Below, piece after piece: positions 32,254 to 45,039 of a DNA stretch of 64,000 nt. Positions within the stretch are counted from its first letter, which is position 1, and the number at the start of each line of letters is the position of its first letter. The stretch spans positions 951,773 to 1,015,772 of the forward strand of contig NC_081332.1 of the NCBI RefSeq assembly GCF_022539665.2, in the 5' to 3' direction. Position numbers and translations under genes: made by a program. This stretch comes from Daphnia carinata (lineage: Eukaryota > Arthropoda > Branchiopoda > Diplostraca > Daphniidae). Below the pieces are notes generated by a model. That model searched no databases. It was not told where the DNA came from and saw only the letters and a list, made by a program, of their open reading frames with translations.

Positions 32254-34029
32254 ATGGGACGTAATTTTTCCGGCATAATTCGATCGTTTCTTCTAATTTT
32301 GGCGCTGTCTACGTACTGTCTTACGGCTGCTCCACCTGATCTGCAAGCAAGAGTTGAAGAACTTGAGAAAAACTATGTGAAACCAGGTGCATATCTTATC
32401 TTGATGGAACATTTGGCAGACAAAATTGTTGATTTGGAGACAAAAGTCGGTCGACTGGAAGCTAAAATTGAAAAACAGGATTCACTTTTGGCTGTTCTGA
32501 AGAAAGGACATAAACCTTTGAAAGATAACATCGACATCAATCAACATCGTCGTCAGAACGCAACTCTTCGTACTTGCCATGAAATCCACGTCGCAAATCC
32601 GTCGTACCCCTCCGGTATGTACTGGATCGATCCAGACGGTCAAGGCATCGGTGATCCACCAATCCACGTCCATTGCGATATGGACGGAAAAGAGGCGTCT
32701 AGATATGGCAAAACATCCATTTTGCACGACAGCGAATCGAAAATGGACATTGGAAATTGCACAGAACCTGGATGTTACTCGAGGCCAATCAAATATTATG
32801 CGAGTGATAGACAAATCCAAGCGTTGATTCAATTGTCCCATGGCTGCTCACAAACCATTTTGGTATTTCGATTAAAGCCCTGATTTTGAACGATTGTTTG
32901 CCTTAAAACTGGCGTTTGGTGGTGCAGTACTATTGCAGGAAATCGCCATTAAACCACAAGGGGACAGCCTACGCTTGGTGGTTCGACAAAGACGGCAAAA
33001 GACAAGAATTTACCAATTGGTTGACGGCGTGCGACAAACTCTCTGAAGATGCAGAAGGCGGTGCGAGTGATCTATTTATTTGATTTTAAAGAAAAACTCA
33101 ACGACAATTGAAATTGATGTCAAAATCCAGGTTACGTCACAGACAAGCTGCCGTTCACTCGCTTCCATTTTAGCAACCCGTTTAAGGGCTCCGGTCAACA
33201 CGAAGTGTCTCGGTTAGAATGTCTGGGAAAGGCGAAGACGGAGGCAATGCCGAGATCGTGTAAAGATTTGTGGCGAATAGGACACACTCTCAACGGAATC
33301 TACTTAGTCAGAGGAGATAAACGAGTGGAAACTGTTTTCTGCCAATTCGATAAACGACCGAATGAACAAGGTAGGTGATATGTAGTCACATCTTTGATTA
33401 GATTAACTGTCATTTTGGTAGATCTGCAAAAGGAGTTATGTCAAAATCAAATTCTTGAAATAATTCTGTTTTCCAAATTACAGGGGAAAAAATGGAAAAA
33501 AAAGTAAAAGATTTTAAATTATATTATGAAAATTTCAGATTTCCAGAAGAGGATTGGATATCAAGACATAAAAACAAAGCCAATATACTTCTACGTACAG
33601 AAAGACAAACATTTTTCGGCAAGAGACGTTCCACTTCCGTTTGAGCGTAGCGTAATCAACATTGGAGGGGCCATGGATTTGGCAAGCGGCGTATTCACAG
33701 CACCCGTCAACGGAATCTACTTCTTTTCGTTTGCTGGACTCGCGCAATTTCCGGAGGGTCCAAATCCAGTGCAAAGGGAACTAGGCGCTAATCTTTATAA
33801 AAATGGTGAAAGAGTAGCAGTCAGTCAGGTTAACAAAGGCCACGTCGTATATCCGGATAATCTAAGTCCAGTCACCCTTCAAAGTACTATGTCTTTGCAA
33901 GCCGGAGACAAAGTATGGATCCAGTTTTATATTGGGAAAACTGGGGGGTTTCTACACAACATCAGGCATGCTTTGCACCCGGGTGGACACACGCATTTTA
34001 ATGGGTTGCTTTTAGAAGAAGAAGTCTAA
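32254..34029 (+). CDS. Secreted C1q-domain protein, gene 1
   Basis: Exons 32254-32862, 32928-33060, 33131-33370 and 33539-34029 join to 490 residues. I chose the ATG at 32254 because it begins a signal peptide (SFLLILALSTYCLTA). Next is a coiled coil (about residues 30-85, VDLETKVGRLEAKIE) suited to trimer formation. A Cys-containing fibrinogen/collagen-C-terminus-like region follows with SGMYWIDPDG and VHCDMDG, and the last exon is a C1q/TNF-type jelly roll (VFTAPVNGIYFFSF, LQAGDKVW, HFNGLLL). C1q-domain proteins of invertebrates bind microbes or other ligands; that role here is inference. The 70-bp intron at 33061-33130 uses the weak donor GTGCGAG and is easy to miss. A tandem paralogue lies at 37410-39183. 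Confidence 0.88.
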
Positions 34030-34881
34030 GCAAAACGCAAACATTTTCCATCACACTCCAGTTTGGCAGCAAATACTACGACCATAAACAGAAGGCATCA
34101 ACGGTCATAAAACGACCTTCAATCCCATTATCAATGTAGTTTCAGATTTCTGTAGAGACATTAGAAGATTATTGTCGATATCTTAGTGATCAACATAATA
34201 AAAAAGCTTAACAAAAATTTGCTCAGACAGAGTCAAGTCTTTAATGAAAAATTATAACAAAACACCCAGAACTGAGTTTCAAGAGGTGAAGGCAAATTCG
34301 AAGACTAGATACCAAGTCCTTGGTAATTCAAACAAGTTCCAGTAATAGGCAAGTGTCGGTAGCGTATTAGAAGCTGTTTTTGTGAAGAAATACGGAATCT
34401 ACGTGGCTGCTGATTTTAAACGCCAGTCGTCGCAATGGATGGAGGTCAGTTGGAACTGAGCTGTTTGAATTTATGATTTATTTTCCATTTGCCATTCTTG
34501 CTTTTTTTTTTGTTTATTTAGGTAGGTCGTTCCAAGTTCAAATTCTTCTATGCGACGTTGAGGTAAACTGATATGTAAGAACAGTGAAATGAAATAAGAT
34601 CGACAGCATTTGGCATCGCAGTAAACACGTTGCATTTGCAGGTAGGAAGCAACCGAGGTAATTTCTGCCTATGGGTTATGCCGTTAACAGGGGGCAGCAG
34701 TTTACCATTGTATTGTTTTCTTAATGCTCTAGTGCTTTCTTTGCAGGATTTGGATGGTCTCTGGTGCCCTGGTAAGTGGATTCCGCACTTTAGGCAATGC
34801 TCCTTTTGTTGTGGTGAATTTTTCCGAGTGGTGGTACATCTTTCTGGTACTGCATTTCTTTTTATTACCATACATGTCACT
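34030..34881. other. Intergenic, nothing recognised
   Basis: Sequence after C1q gene 1. An AATAAAA near 34196 may serve polyadenylation. Short open frames at 34548-34887 have no recognisable features. Confidence 0.5.
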
Positions 34882-36363
34882 GACTAGTAACTTAGGGCCC
34901 GTCCAGGGCCGGGGTATAGGTGGCGCTAGCGTAATTAATGCTATTATTAGGAAAATCGACCACGCCTATTTTTCAACTGTCTAATTTTAATTCTTATTAC
35001 AAATTAGGAGTTCCCCTTTCTTGCCCGCCGACCCACTCCCTGTTTCTGCCCGTCCATCACCTGACTTTTCTGCCTGCCAAAAACCCAGCTGAAGTTACCC
35101 GTCGACCCCCTCTCTGCCCGTTAAGCCACTCTTTGCCCGTCAAACCACTCTTTGCCCGTTTGCCCTCTCTCGGCCCGTCAACCCACACTCTGCCCGTCAA
35201 CTCACATTGTGCCCGCAAAAATGCCTGCTAGGGGACTTCTTCCTTTTTTTTTTGCATTTGCCCACCTTTTCCTCACAGTCTCGGCCCGTCAAAACCCCTG
35301 CTATAGTTGTCCGACCACTCAGTTTTTGCCTCTGCCCGCTAAGAAGCCTGCTGTTATTGCCCGTCGACCCTCTCATTGCCCGTAGGCCCCCTAACTGCCC
35401 GTCGACCCACTCGCTGCCGGTCGACCCACTCGCTGCCGGTCGACCCACTCGTTGCCCGTCGACCCACTCGCTGCCCGTCGGGCCCCTCTTTGCCCGTCGA
35501 CCCACCTGCTGCCCGTTGGCCCATTCGCTGCCCGTCGACCCACTCATCTGCCCGTCGGCCCACGCACTTCCCATCGAACCACTCGCTGCCCCTCAGCCCA
35601 CTCGCTCCCCGTCGATCCCCTCTCTGCCCGTCACCCCACTTGCTGCCCGCCAAAACGACTGCTATAGTGGCCCATTGACTTTTTCATTTGCTTTTGCCCG
35701 TCTTTCCCTCGCAGTCCCAGCCCAGGAAACGCCCGCTGTAGTTGCCGTCCAACCACTTTTTCCCTCTGCCCGTCTTTTGTCGAATAGTCTATGCCCGTCA
35801 ACCCCCTTTGCCCACCAAAAAAAACTGCTGTAGTTGCCCGTCGACTTACCTACTGTAGCGCCCACTCGTTTTAAGCCAAGCCCGTAGACTAAAAAATTGC
35901 ATTTATCCGACCTATTGTACAGTCTCTGCCCGTCAACCCACTTTACGCGCCAAGAACTCGCCGTTGTTGCCCAACGACCCTCCTCTCTGCCCGCCAAAAC
36001 GCCTGCCGTAGTGGGCTAGTGGCCAATAAAAATAATAAATAAAACTAATAAAATAAAATAAAATAAATTAAAAATTAATTAGAATAATCATAATAAAATG
36101 CCCTGCCCGTCAGCTTACGTGCCGTTGCCCACCGGCTTTAAGCTAACCCCGTAAACTGGAAAATTGTCTAATTCCGCAATTCCACCCGCAGTTTAGTTTT
36201 CCACAACCCCATCCCACCAAGCAGACGGCGGGTTTGGCGCCAGCCAATCACAACAAATGCACAGCGTGACAGGCTCCACCTCCAATTTCCTTGTTGTTTT
36301 ATAGAGTATAGACTAGTAACTTTGGGCCCGTCCAGGGCCGGGGTATAGGTGGCGCTAGCGTAT
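34882..36363. repeat. CG-rich minisatellite bounded by a direct repeat
   Basis: A block beginning GACTAGTAACTT and containing GGGCCCGTCCAGGGCCGGGG and GGTGGCGCTAGCGTA occurs at 34882-34933 and again, in the same orientation, at 36311-36361. Between them, from about 35019 to 36000, is a degenerate tandem repeat of about 19 bp built on CCCGTCGACCCACTCGCTG. All frames look open and rich in Pro, Ser and Arg, but this is repeat composition and not a gene. Confidence 0.8.
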
Positions 36364-37246
36364 CCTTACGCTTTTATCAGAACATTGATCCACGTCTTTT
36401 TTTCGCCCGTCTACTCTGAATTGGTTTTACAAATTAAGAATTCCCCTTTCTTGCCCGTTGACTCACTCACTGTTACTGACCGCCCATCCTCTCACATTTT
36501 GGCACAATTTACATTTTGTTGTTTCCCTTTCTCTAGTTTTAACGTTTTGTATTCTTTGTAGGTGCTGGGTTTGGCGGTCGCGTTTGTGGTAAAGCATTCG
36601 CATAACGACGTGTTGTTGTTGAGGCCACCTTGGTAATTTTTTTACCCTTGCTTCGGTTGAAATAGATTTTTGTTAAGTATTAACTGCAAAAAAAAATATG
36701 ATGACGAAAACGAAAAAACAATGTATCGCGAAAGAAAACCGTGATTTGTTTTCGGAATATTTCATTTCATTCTCTATTTATCCGGCACGTAATTTTAAGC
36801 TGTTGCCGATGAAAAATGAAATAATATGAAAGAATATCAACGACTTTACATAAGCAAGACGAATGCGAATAAGAAAGGGCCAGCGAGGTAAGTAATATTT
36901 TCTTGTTGCTCATATCAAGTTCGGTATTTCGTGTTTGTTTCATTTTTCAGGATCGACCAGCATCACCTAAAATGATTTAGAGAAACGGAGAGGAAAAGAC
37001 ATAGGAAAGACGACCAAGAAACCGAAATACTGTTTGATTCAAAAAAGATGCAAAAGGAAGATGCAAAAGCAACGTGAAAAACGAGAACGAAAGACGCGAT
37101 TAATTCGAGAAAAAGGAGAACAGAATGCTGATTGTGAGATCAGTGATGGGCTATCATTCTTGGTTTATGGAATAGTTTAACATCAGCCTTGAGATTTGCT
37201 TTCCCAATCTGGAAAATACGCTGCAACTAAGAAGAAATAGCGTTTC
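36364..37246. other. Intergenic, nothing recognised
   Basis: Between the second direct repeat and the C1q gene 2 flank. The right part is A- and G-rich (about 36960-37130). No gene model can be supported. Confidence 0.45.
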
Positions 37247-37409
37247 CGCTATATCCTATAGATAAGATCAGATAAATAGATTCTTAAGTTACCATGCAAA
37301 AAAAAACTTTTTTTTTAATGAATGTCATTTCAAAACATCATCTAGGCATTTAAACCAGCTTATAGTTTACTCGGTATTTCATTCTAAGCCGCTATGCAAA
37401 GGCGAAAGG

Positions 37410-39183
37410 ATGGGACATCAATTCTCCGGGACGATTCGATCATTTCTTCTTATTTTGGCGCTGTCTACGTGCTATCTCACGGCTGCTCCCCCTGATATGC
37501 AAGCAAGAATTGAACAACTTGAGAAAAACTATGTGAGTCCAAATTAATATCTTTTCTTGCTGCATTAATTCCTAATGTTTGACTTACGTGTTCGCTTAAA
37601 GATCAAAGTCAAAGAACATTTGGAAGGCAAAATTATTGATTTGGAGACAAAAGTCGGTCGACTGGAAGCTAAAATTGAAAAACAGGATTCACTTTTGGCT
37701 GTTCTGAAGAAAGGACATAAACCTTTGAAAGACAATATCGACATCAATCAACATCGTCGTCAGAACGCAACTCTTCGTACTTGCCATGAAATCCACGTCG
37801 CAAATCCGTCGTACCCCTCCGGTATGTACTGGATCGATCCAGACGGTCAAGGCATCGGTGATCCACCAATCCACGTCCATTGCGATATGGACGGAAAAAA
37901 GGCCCCTTGGTATGATCCGGGATGGATTGGTTTCGAAGGCACAACATACGTTTTGCATGACAGTGAATCGAAAATGGACATCGGAAATTGCACAGAACCT
38001 GGATGTTACTCGAGGCCAATCAAATATTACGCGAGCGATAGACAAATTCAAGCGTTGATTCAATTGTCCACAGTCTGCGCTCAAAACATTATGGTATTTC
38101 GATTAAAGCCCTGTTTTTGAATGATCGTTTGCCTTAAAACTGGCGGTTGGTGGTGCAGTACATATGCAAGAAATCGCCATTAAACTACAAAGGGATAGCC
38201 TACGCTTGGTGGATCGACAAAGACGGCAAAAACCACGGCTTTACCAATTGGCTGGGGACGTGCGACAAACTCCCTGATAAAGAAGTTTATGACCACGGTG
38301 CGAGCGATCTATTATTTGATTTTAAAAAAATATGAAATGATAATTCAAATCGATGCCAAAAATCCAGGTATCCATGTAGACAACATCAACAACAACAAGC
38401 GCCATCTGCCGTTTACGCGCTTCCATTTTAGTAATCCGCTGAACGGCTCCGGCCAACACCTAGTGACTCGGTTACGATGTCGCGGAAAGGCAAAAACGGA
38501 GGCAATGCCGAGATCGTGCGAGGATTTGTGGCGAATAGGACATACTCTCAACGGAATCTACTCGGTCAGGGGAGATAAACAAGTGGAAACTGTTTTCTGC
38601 CAATTCGATAAACGACCGAATGAACAAGGTAATAGATCAATGGTTACACGTGGATTGTCACGTTTTTATTTGATGAACGTTATTGGACATATATTGATCA
38701 ACAGGTTATCAAACATGGATCGGATATGTCGATGTGAAATCTTTGCCGACATATTTCTCCGTCCAGAAGAATCAGTTGTTCAGAACACCGGGTGTTGCTA
38801 TACCATTTGAAATCGAAAAGGTTAACATCGGCAATAGCATGAATTTAAAAACGGGAATATTCACCGCACCACGGGATGGCATTTATTTCTTCTCCTTCAA
38901 CGGATTGGTCAGTAGTCTCCCGAATGTGAATGAATCGGGTCACCTCGGAGTAAGTCTTTTTTTAAACGCAATCCAAGTTACTAAAAGTTATCAATATGAG
39001 GATAACGTCACCATGCTCAGCGATCGCCCACTGACACTTCAGACAACGTTGAAATTGAAAGCCAACGATCGTGTTTGGTTGCAGATTGGCTTGGGACCGA
39101 CGAACTCTCTGTTTGATGACTATAACGGATATGTTCGCTTTACAGGTTTCATGTTGGACGAGGTATTTGCAGTGCCTAAGTGA
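37410..39183 (+). CDS. Secreted C1q-domain protein, gene 2
   Basis: Exons 37410-37532, 37602-38093, 38159-38297, 38368-38628 and 38705-39183 join to 497 residues. Architecture matches gene 1: signal peptide (SFLLILALSTCYLTA), coiled coil, SGMYWIDPDG region and a C1q jelly roll in the last exon (IFTAPRDGIYFFSF, KANDRVW, RFTGFML). Compared with gene 1 there is an extra intron at 37533-37601, and a short insertion around WYDPGWIGFEG. The intron at 38298-38367 is again 70 bp with donor GTGCGAG. The exons ahead of the C1q head are almost identical between the two genes; the heads are less than half identical by eye. Likely an extracellular trimer with a diversified binding head. Confidence 0.88.
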
Positions 39184-40974
39184 GGAACTTAGTTCGTATT
39201 TGTATTAGTGTGGTTTTATATTTTTTTTACGGGTGTAGGAAACTTAGCTTGAGGCTTTCGCCTCTCCGGGAAAAATCAGATATTTGCCTCCACGAAATCA
39301 AGAGCGTAGATGTTCGCGTTTCAATGTAAAAATATTCGAGTTGAAAATAATAGTCATTCGACCCGTGTTGTTGATGTCAAAGGTCTGCCCTTGGCCAACG
39401 GAATCTTGTCCAAGACGCCCGCCATCATTTCAAACAACCTGTTTTTTTTTGCAATTGATACAAGATGCAGAAGAACAGCTGTTGATTTTTTAAAAAATGT
39501 TACAGGATAATGTTAGAGGAACGCCCTGACCTCCGCACGACAACTCCATTGCGGTGTTTGAATGAATACGCTCTGGCTTTGACCGTGTAGGTTCCGCGAA
39601 ACCCAAATCAGACCCAGAGGCAATGCCCATAATTATCAACTGTTTTGATTTCACCGTCGTCTCAAAAGCCAACTTGCATCTATACCAAGGTCACCATGGG
39701 CTCCTCTTCTTCCTCATTTTCGTCGTTTCTCAAAACATGTACCGTTCATTTCCAGTTGGAATTTTATTTTCCTGAGGCCGAAAACTTTCGTGAATGGTAC
39801 GTTGTGGTGCCGAAGCGTTCATCGGCTATCACCGACAGTTTTCACAGCTGAAACGAAACGCTTTTATGGTTGATGCCAAATAGTTTAATGAGCATGAGAA
39901 GCACGGTGAATACATTATTTTCTTAATTATTAGAAATTCTTAAATTCAAAATCATTTCCTAATATGAAATTCAGTTTAACATTTCGTATTTCCATCGCCA
40001 TCTTTTCTCGATTCATTATTTTATTTTGTTCCTAGCGTGATTTGGCAATGTTGTCGAGGAGCTGGAGTGGGGGTAAAAAAAAGCGCGAAATTGCGCTTCA
40101 CCAACTGATTAGTTTCATCATTGCCATTTTGACTGGCATCCACAAAGGATGTGTTACGTGTCGCTTTCTACTCGTCTCACTTTCTGTTTCTGTATTGTAA
40201 GGGTTTCAGTGTTGAAGACAAAAGTTTTCGGTCACAATCGGCTGGCAAACAAGTGTTGAAATCATATGATGTATCAAATGTAAAAAAAGACTGCGATGGC
40301 AAGTCGGTCAGCTGATTGAGAGACAGTTGGCGCCCTCGACGGGAGTGCATCAACCAAGACCCAATCGCCCAGTGTAAAGCAGATAGTTCATCGATGGCTG
40401 TGCTGCGTTTGAATGCAATTCATAACGGAAGAAGTTATCTGTTCTTTTTCCAGGTTAGTTTTTAGATATATTTTTTTTTGCCTTCGTTTTGCATGTATCA
40501 TCGTACAATGGCATCTCAGAAGGGCCTAAAATCTCGGGCTCTCCTCTCTCCCAGTTATTTGGCTGTGATTTTTTTTTGAAATTGCAACCGTTTATTTTTT
40601 GTTTTCCTTTGATTGATTTGCGAGAAATCCTTTAAAATGATGCAGTGTGAGAATGCGCCGATTCCGTCTTTTTCGCCCATTAATGGTCGGCCTTATCTTC
40701 CAGACCTTTTTTTTTTCTGGCCACATTTCGCCATTTTGGCGCCATTTTTGCTTCGATGGCGCCATAGAATGAGGGGTATCGTTGACACTGTATTGCTCGA
40801 ACTGACGAACAATGCAAGTGGTCTGTGTTTTTGTTAGAAGTGGGGAAACATAATCTGTTTTCTCAATCATCAAATGGCTTGGCAGAATCGTTTGAACAAC
40901 AATCACTATTTCTTGCCAACTTCATTTGATTGATTTTTCGCATTTTGTTTTCCCTAACTTTTGAAAACAGAACA
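39184..40974. other. Intergenic, no supported gene
   Basis: Short open frames at 39310-39510, 39645-39851 and 40613-40837 show no domains. A possible isolated exon at 40394-40453 (ATG to a CAG/GTTAGT donor) could be a 5' exon of the acyl-CoA synthetase gene, but nothing in the sequence links them. Confidence 0.4.
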
Positions 40975-41620
40975 ATGGCCGAAACAGTTGACCGCCATTG
41001 GTGACTGGTGGTTCTTAACAGCGATTCAACGCTCCCACTAGCTAAGCAATAAATCGTGCCATTTTGAACTATTCAGAAGGAATGGGAAAATGTTGCCAGA
41101 CTTGAGCGAATATTTGTTTCATTTTTTTTTTTTTACATTTAAAAAATACCATTAATACGTATACATTGATATTTATCTAGTGTATCCAAATTTTTAAAAC
41201 CCATTGCCATAAAAACATTTTGCTTTACGTACGAGATCGTTAAAACTTAAAAATTTGACAGCGTCGAATACGGATAGCATGCGATCTACGTGGCCCATGG
41301 CCATAGGCCGGCCAAACTTGGTCAGCCATGTGTGCGTCACAGAATAGTTCCGCCAGAAGCTATCTGTGTAAGTAAGCTGTGGGTTTCTGCTTCTTAACAT
41401 AATAAAGTGAAAGTTGTATGTTGCTTTTGTTCGAAAATTTCAAAAAAAAGCAACATCAACTAAGAGTCAGTTAATTCCTTTAGGTATGGTCATATTAGCT
41501 CTACCTTTCTCTGGAAATCCACAGTCTTCATTAACTTGCTCCATTAACCTCCTAATCCTAATAAGTATATAGTGATCCTATTCGCGCCATCAAGGGGAAA
41601 TCCTGCGTTTAAAGGTAGGA
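40975..41620. repeat. Dispersed repeat R3, copy 3
   Basis: Shares ordered blocks with 11487-12060 and 28465-29310, including GCCATAAAAACATTTTGCTT and GTTAAAACTTAAAAATTTG, in the same orientation. Confidence 0.7.
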
Positions 41621-42322
41621 CAAAAAAAAAAGAACTACGTTAAATTTTACAATCTTAGAATTATTGGGTCGCCTTACATCCAAAAAATGAGGTAATTTTA
41701 AGGGTATATATCATTTGGACACCTAAAATTTTGATCTTTTTGACAAGACGAATGCAAACGAGATACGAATCATAACTAACGGTTACGCAAAAAAAAAAGC
41801 TCTTCTAGTACGCCAAACACATTTTGTAGAAGATGGGTCGGAGGATCCTTGTCATATTTTCCTTGTAAACAAATAACGCCAATTCATTTGTAACACAATG
41901 GTTTGAAATATCCATCATTCCAATTTGAAAGTAGAAATAATTAGATGATGGATGAAGTAATTCAAAGGTGAATATTTACCGATCAATCATCTTCTATGTA
42001 GGTTACGTACCTAATAAAGAACGAGACCTTGTTCCAACCCAGTACCGAAAAAAGAGGATAAGACCTGTTTCGTGGACAGAATGACCGTGTCTCCCGCTTC
42101 ATCTGTATGAATAATTTTTGTATAAATACATCGTGCTACGTTATTTATTACAACAAAACGTTGTGGTCAAGTACAGCAGTTACACCTGTGATCGGTAAGA
42201 GTGACGCGGTAGGCATATTCTAAATTATTTGCTTCTTTATTACCAAAAAAATTGCACATGTTTATTCGGCTAAAAGTAAATGTTTCTCTTTTTTGAATAA
42301 CACCTACCTTACTAGATTGAAA
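41621..42322. other. Upstream region of the acyl-CoA synthetase gene
   Basis: AT-rich. A TATAAATA lies at 42121-42128, about 200 bp before the start codon. An acceptor-like CTTACTAG ends at 42315, so an upstream 5' exon is possible. Confidence 0.35.
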
Positions 42323-44745
42323 ATGACAATTATCAACGGGGAACTCATAGGTGAGGGAACACTTAGCGACGCCAACCTCCAGCACCCGAATGTACCATTG
42401 GGTACCTATCTCGAATCCGTGATTCAGAAGAATATTGCTAATTATGGAGATGGGAAATGGCTCGTAAGGCTTCATGGAACTTACTTTACGTTAATGAAAA
42501 TTAACGTTATTTTACTATCTTTCAGACCGATGTTTCAACAGGTAAATCAATGACGTACAGTCAACTGATGAGCAGTCTCAGGTCAGTGGCTTCAGCATTA
42601 CGAAAAAGAGGCCTAAAAACTGGTGACAATGTAGTTGTTACCGGTCGCAATGATATTGAACTTCCACTCATGTCGATGGCTGTATGGCGTGCTGGAGGCA
42701 ACCAGGCCTGTCTCAGTGTCAACTTGCCTCGAGGTAAATGCGGATATTGATATTGAAAGTTGCCATTGGTTGCTCCTCTACATCTTTTTACCATGGATAG
42801 ATGTCATCGAGGCTCGCATTAAGGAAATCGGTAGCAAATTTATTTTCACAGATTATGCACGAGCTTGTCGAATCGTCGAAGTTGCTAAGCGGCTAGATTT
42901 CGTAAAAGAAGTGTTTGTAGTTGGAGATGAAGCAGTGACTGGCTGTACTCAGTTTCATGAGTTATTGAAAGATGCTGGAAACGGTAAAGTTTCATTTATG
43001 TACTTAAAATAACTTGACATCTTTTTAACTTCAGCTAAAATTCAATGTATTTTTTTTTTTTTTTGTAATTTGTCAACTATGAATTGCCGTGTTAACAGAA
43101 TGCCCGGAAAATCTGGACGATGTTGACATTAATTCGACGGCGTGGTTGGCTTATACGAGTGGCACAACAGGGACAGCGAAATGCGTTATGCTCTCGCACC
43201 GAACGGTGGTTGGATGGCATTTACCTTACAAGTGAAACATGAAATTCCATTCAACAAAAAAAACTTTAGCTAATGTGTTTTTTTTATAATGAAGTACTCC
43301 CAGGATAGCAAGTAAAACCAAAATGGTTTTTGTCAATAACATGAACAACACTGGTGGATTGTGCACAGCCTTGGGATCAACAATATGCCACTTAGAACTG
43401 TACGGCATGTCAACTTTTAGTGAAGAGACTTTGCTGTCAGCCATTGATTCTATTAAGGTATTTATCATTATTTTGTCAATGTTCCATTAAAAGATTGTTA
43501 TTGTTTGTTATTCAATGAAAGCCTCCAGCAGTCAGCATGTTTCCAAATCATATTGCCTGGGTTTGCAAGTACCCCCATTTGAAGCAATATGATCTGTCAA
43601 GCGTCAAGATCGTCTCCGTAGTAGGATCCTTGTTAAACCCCAAATATGAACGCGAGATTTTCGACAAGCTTCCAAATTTGCTCGTAATCAATAACGTAAA
43701 GGATTCTGTAAACTCTCTAGCCAATGTAAATTATCAAGATTAACATTATTTTTATATAATTTACAATGCAGGTGTATGCCATGAGTGAAGTTGGAGTTGT
43801 ATGTCGTCAGCGCCTACCAACTATGGCTGCACTGGACAAATCTATAGCCACCAAGAGTAAGTTAAAAGTAGAAGTAATTTTTTAAATAATTAGTTTTTAT
43901 TGTAGCTGTACCAATTTTGAAAATTGAAGGGCATGTTTTTGGCTCAGCAGGGACAGTACACATGTTTTGCAAACTAAAGGTATTTGATTTGCCAATGTAT
44001 GTATTGCCATTGTAAACCAATGGCTAAGCATTTATTATTTCTGCAATATATTAGGTGATTAATCCAGATACTGGTGATAAACTTGGCCCAAATCAAGTAG
44101 GAGAAATCTGTGTGCAAACTCCATTTATGCTCACAGGGTATCTCAACAAGCCAGAAGTATGACATCATAATAAAGATTTATTTTTCTGCTAGTATTGATG
44201 TAATGTTTGACCTTTGTAGGAAACTGCCAATTTCCTTAGAGAAGGATGGGCTTATACAGGGGATAAAGGATACTACGATGATAATGAACAAGTTTTTATT
44301 GTTGGACGCTACAAGGAACTGATAAAATTTCGCAATATCAACGTAAAAAAGATAATCCACTATTTAATTTTAATTGATTAAAAGTAAACATTTGCTTTGA
44401 CCAATAACAGGTATTACCAAGCAACATTGAAAGTCAAATAGTAAGTCATCCTGCTGTCGAAGATGCAGCAGTCGTGGGTTTACGTCACGACGAGGATGGG
44501 GAACGGCCATTGGCTTTCGTCGTCTTATCTGCAAAGAAAGAAGTTTCGGCTGATGAATTGATGGCTTATGTAAACGGTGGGTTTCACCGTTACCTTGGCT
44601 ATTAGGTTGCTTTATTTCTGGTGTTCTTCTAGATAAAGTTATGGATGAAGAAAAATTACGTGGTGGGCTCCGCTTCATTGAGAAAATTCCAAGAAATGAT
44701 TTGGGCAAAATAATCCGGCCTGAACTGATGAAGATTTTAAAATAA
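42323..44745 (+). CDS. Acyl-CoA synthetase, 4-coumarate-CoA ligase/luciferase-like
   Basis: Twelve exons, 42323-42463, 42526-42733, 42801-42983, 43099-43231, 43304-43457, 43522-43695, 43772-43856, 43906-43979, 44055-44156, 44220-44342, 44411-44576 and 44633-44745, join to 551 residues, a normal length for the family. The enzyme activates a carboxylic acid with ATP to an acyl-adenylate and passes it to CoA. Conserved motifs in order are the ATP-binding loop YTSGTTGTAK, YAMSEVG (in place of YGxTE), YTGDKGYYD, VGRYKELIKF, and RNDLGK with the C-terminal catalytic Lys. The C-terminus (MKILK) is not a peroxisomal SKL signal. All introns are short GT..AG introns. It looks functional; the acid substrate cannot be told from the sequence. 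Confidence 0.93.
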
Positions 44746-45039
44746 ATTTCACCTTTTGGTCTGGACTCTTTACCTAATACCAATTGGTCATGAAAAATTT
44801 AACTACACGCACTGCATACTTTTCTGAGTGTGGTGGATGATTACGTGAATTTTTTTTTGGAACAGTTCCAGCAAAAATCACTATCTCTCAAGCATCTGTC
44901 TCATAAATATGGCTTCTGTGCATCATTGTTAGCTTAGTCCTCAATTGAAGTTTTATTTTTTTTTCCTTCATTTTGGTTTGCTCTTTGTTAATCAAATTGA
45001 TTTTCCCGCGCATTAAGATGTTTTAAAATAAATCGTAGT
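44746..45039. other. Short intergenic stretch
   Basis: An AATAAA overlaps the stop codon of the preceding gene (44741-44746). Nothing else recognised. Confidence 0.4.

Noticed and set aside
33061..33130. Apparent frameshift in C1q gene 1 (and the same at 38298-38367 in gene 2)
   Set aside because: Both paralogues show the same break, and in both a 70-bp GT..AG intron with donor GTGCGAG restores the frame exactly, so it is an intron with a weak donor.
35207..35833. Open frames of up to about 200 residues, on both strands, in the CG-rich array
   Set aside because: Composition and periodicity come from the 19-bp repeat, and frames on both strands are equally open.
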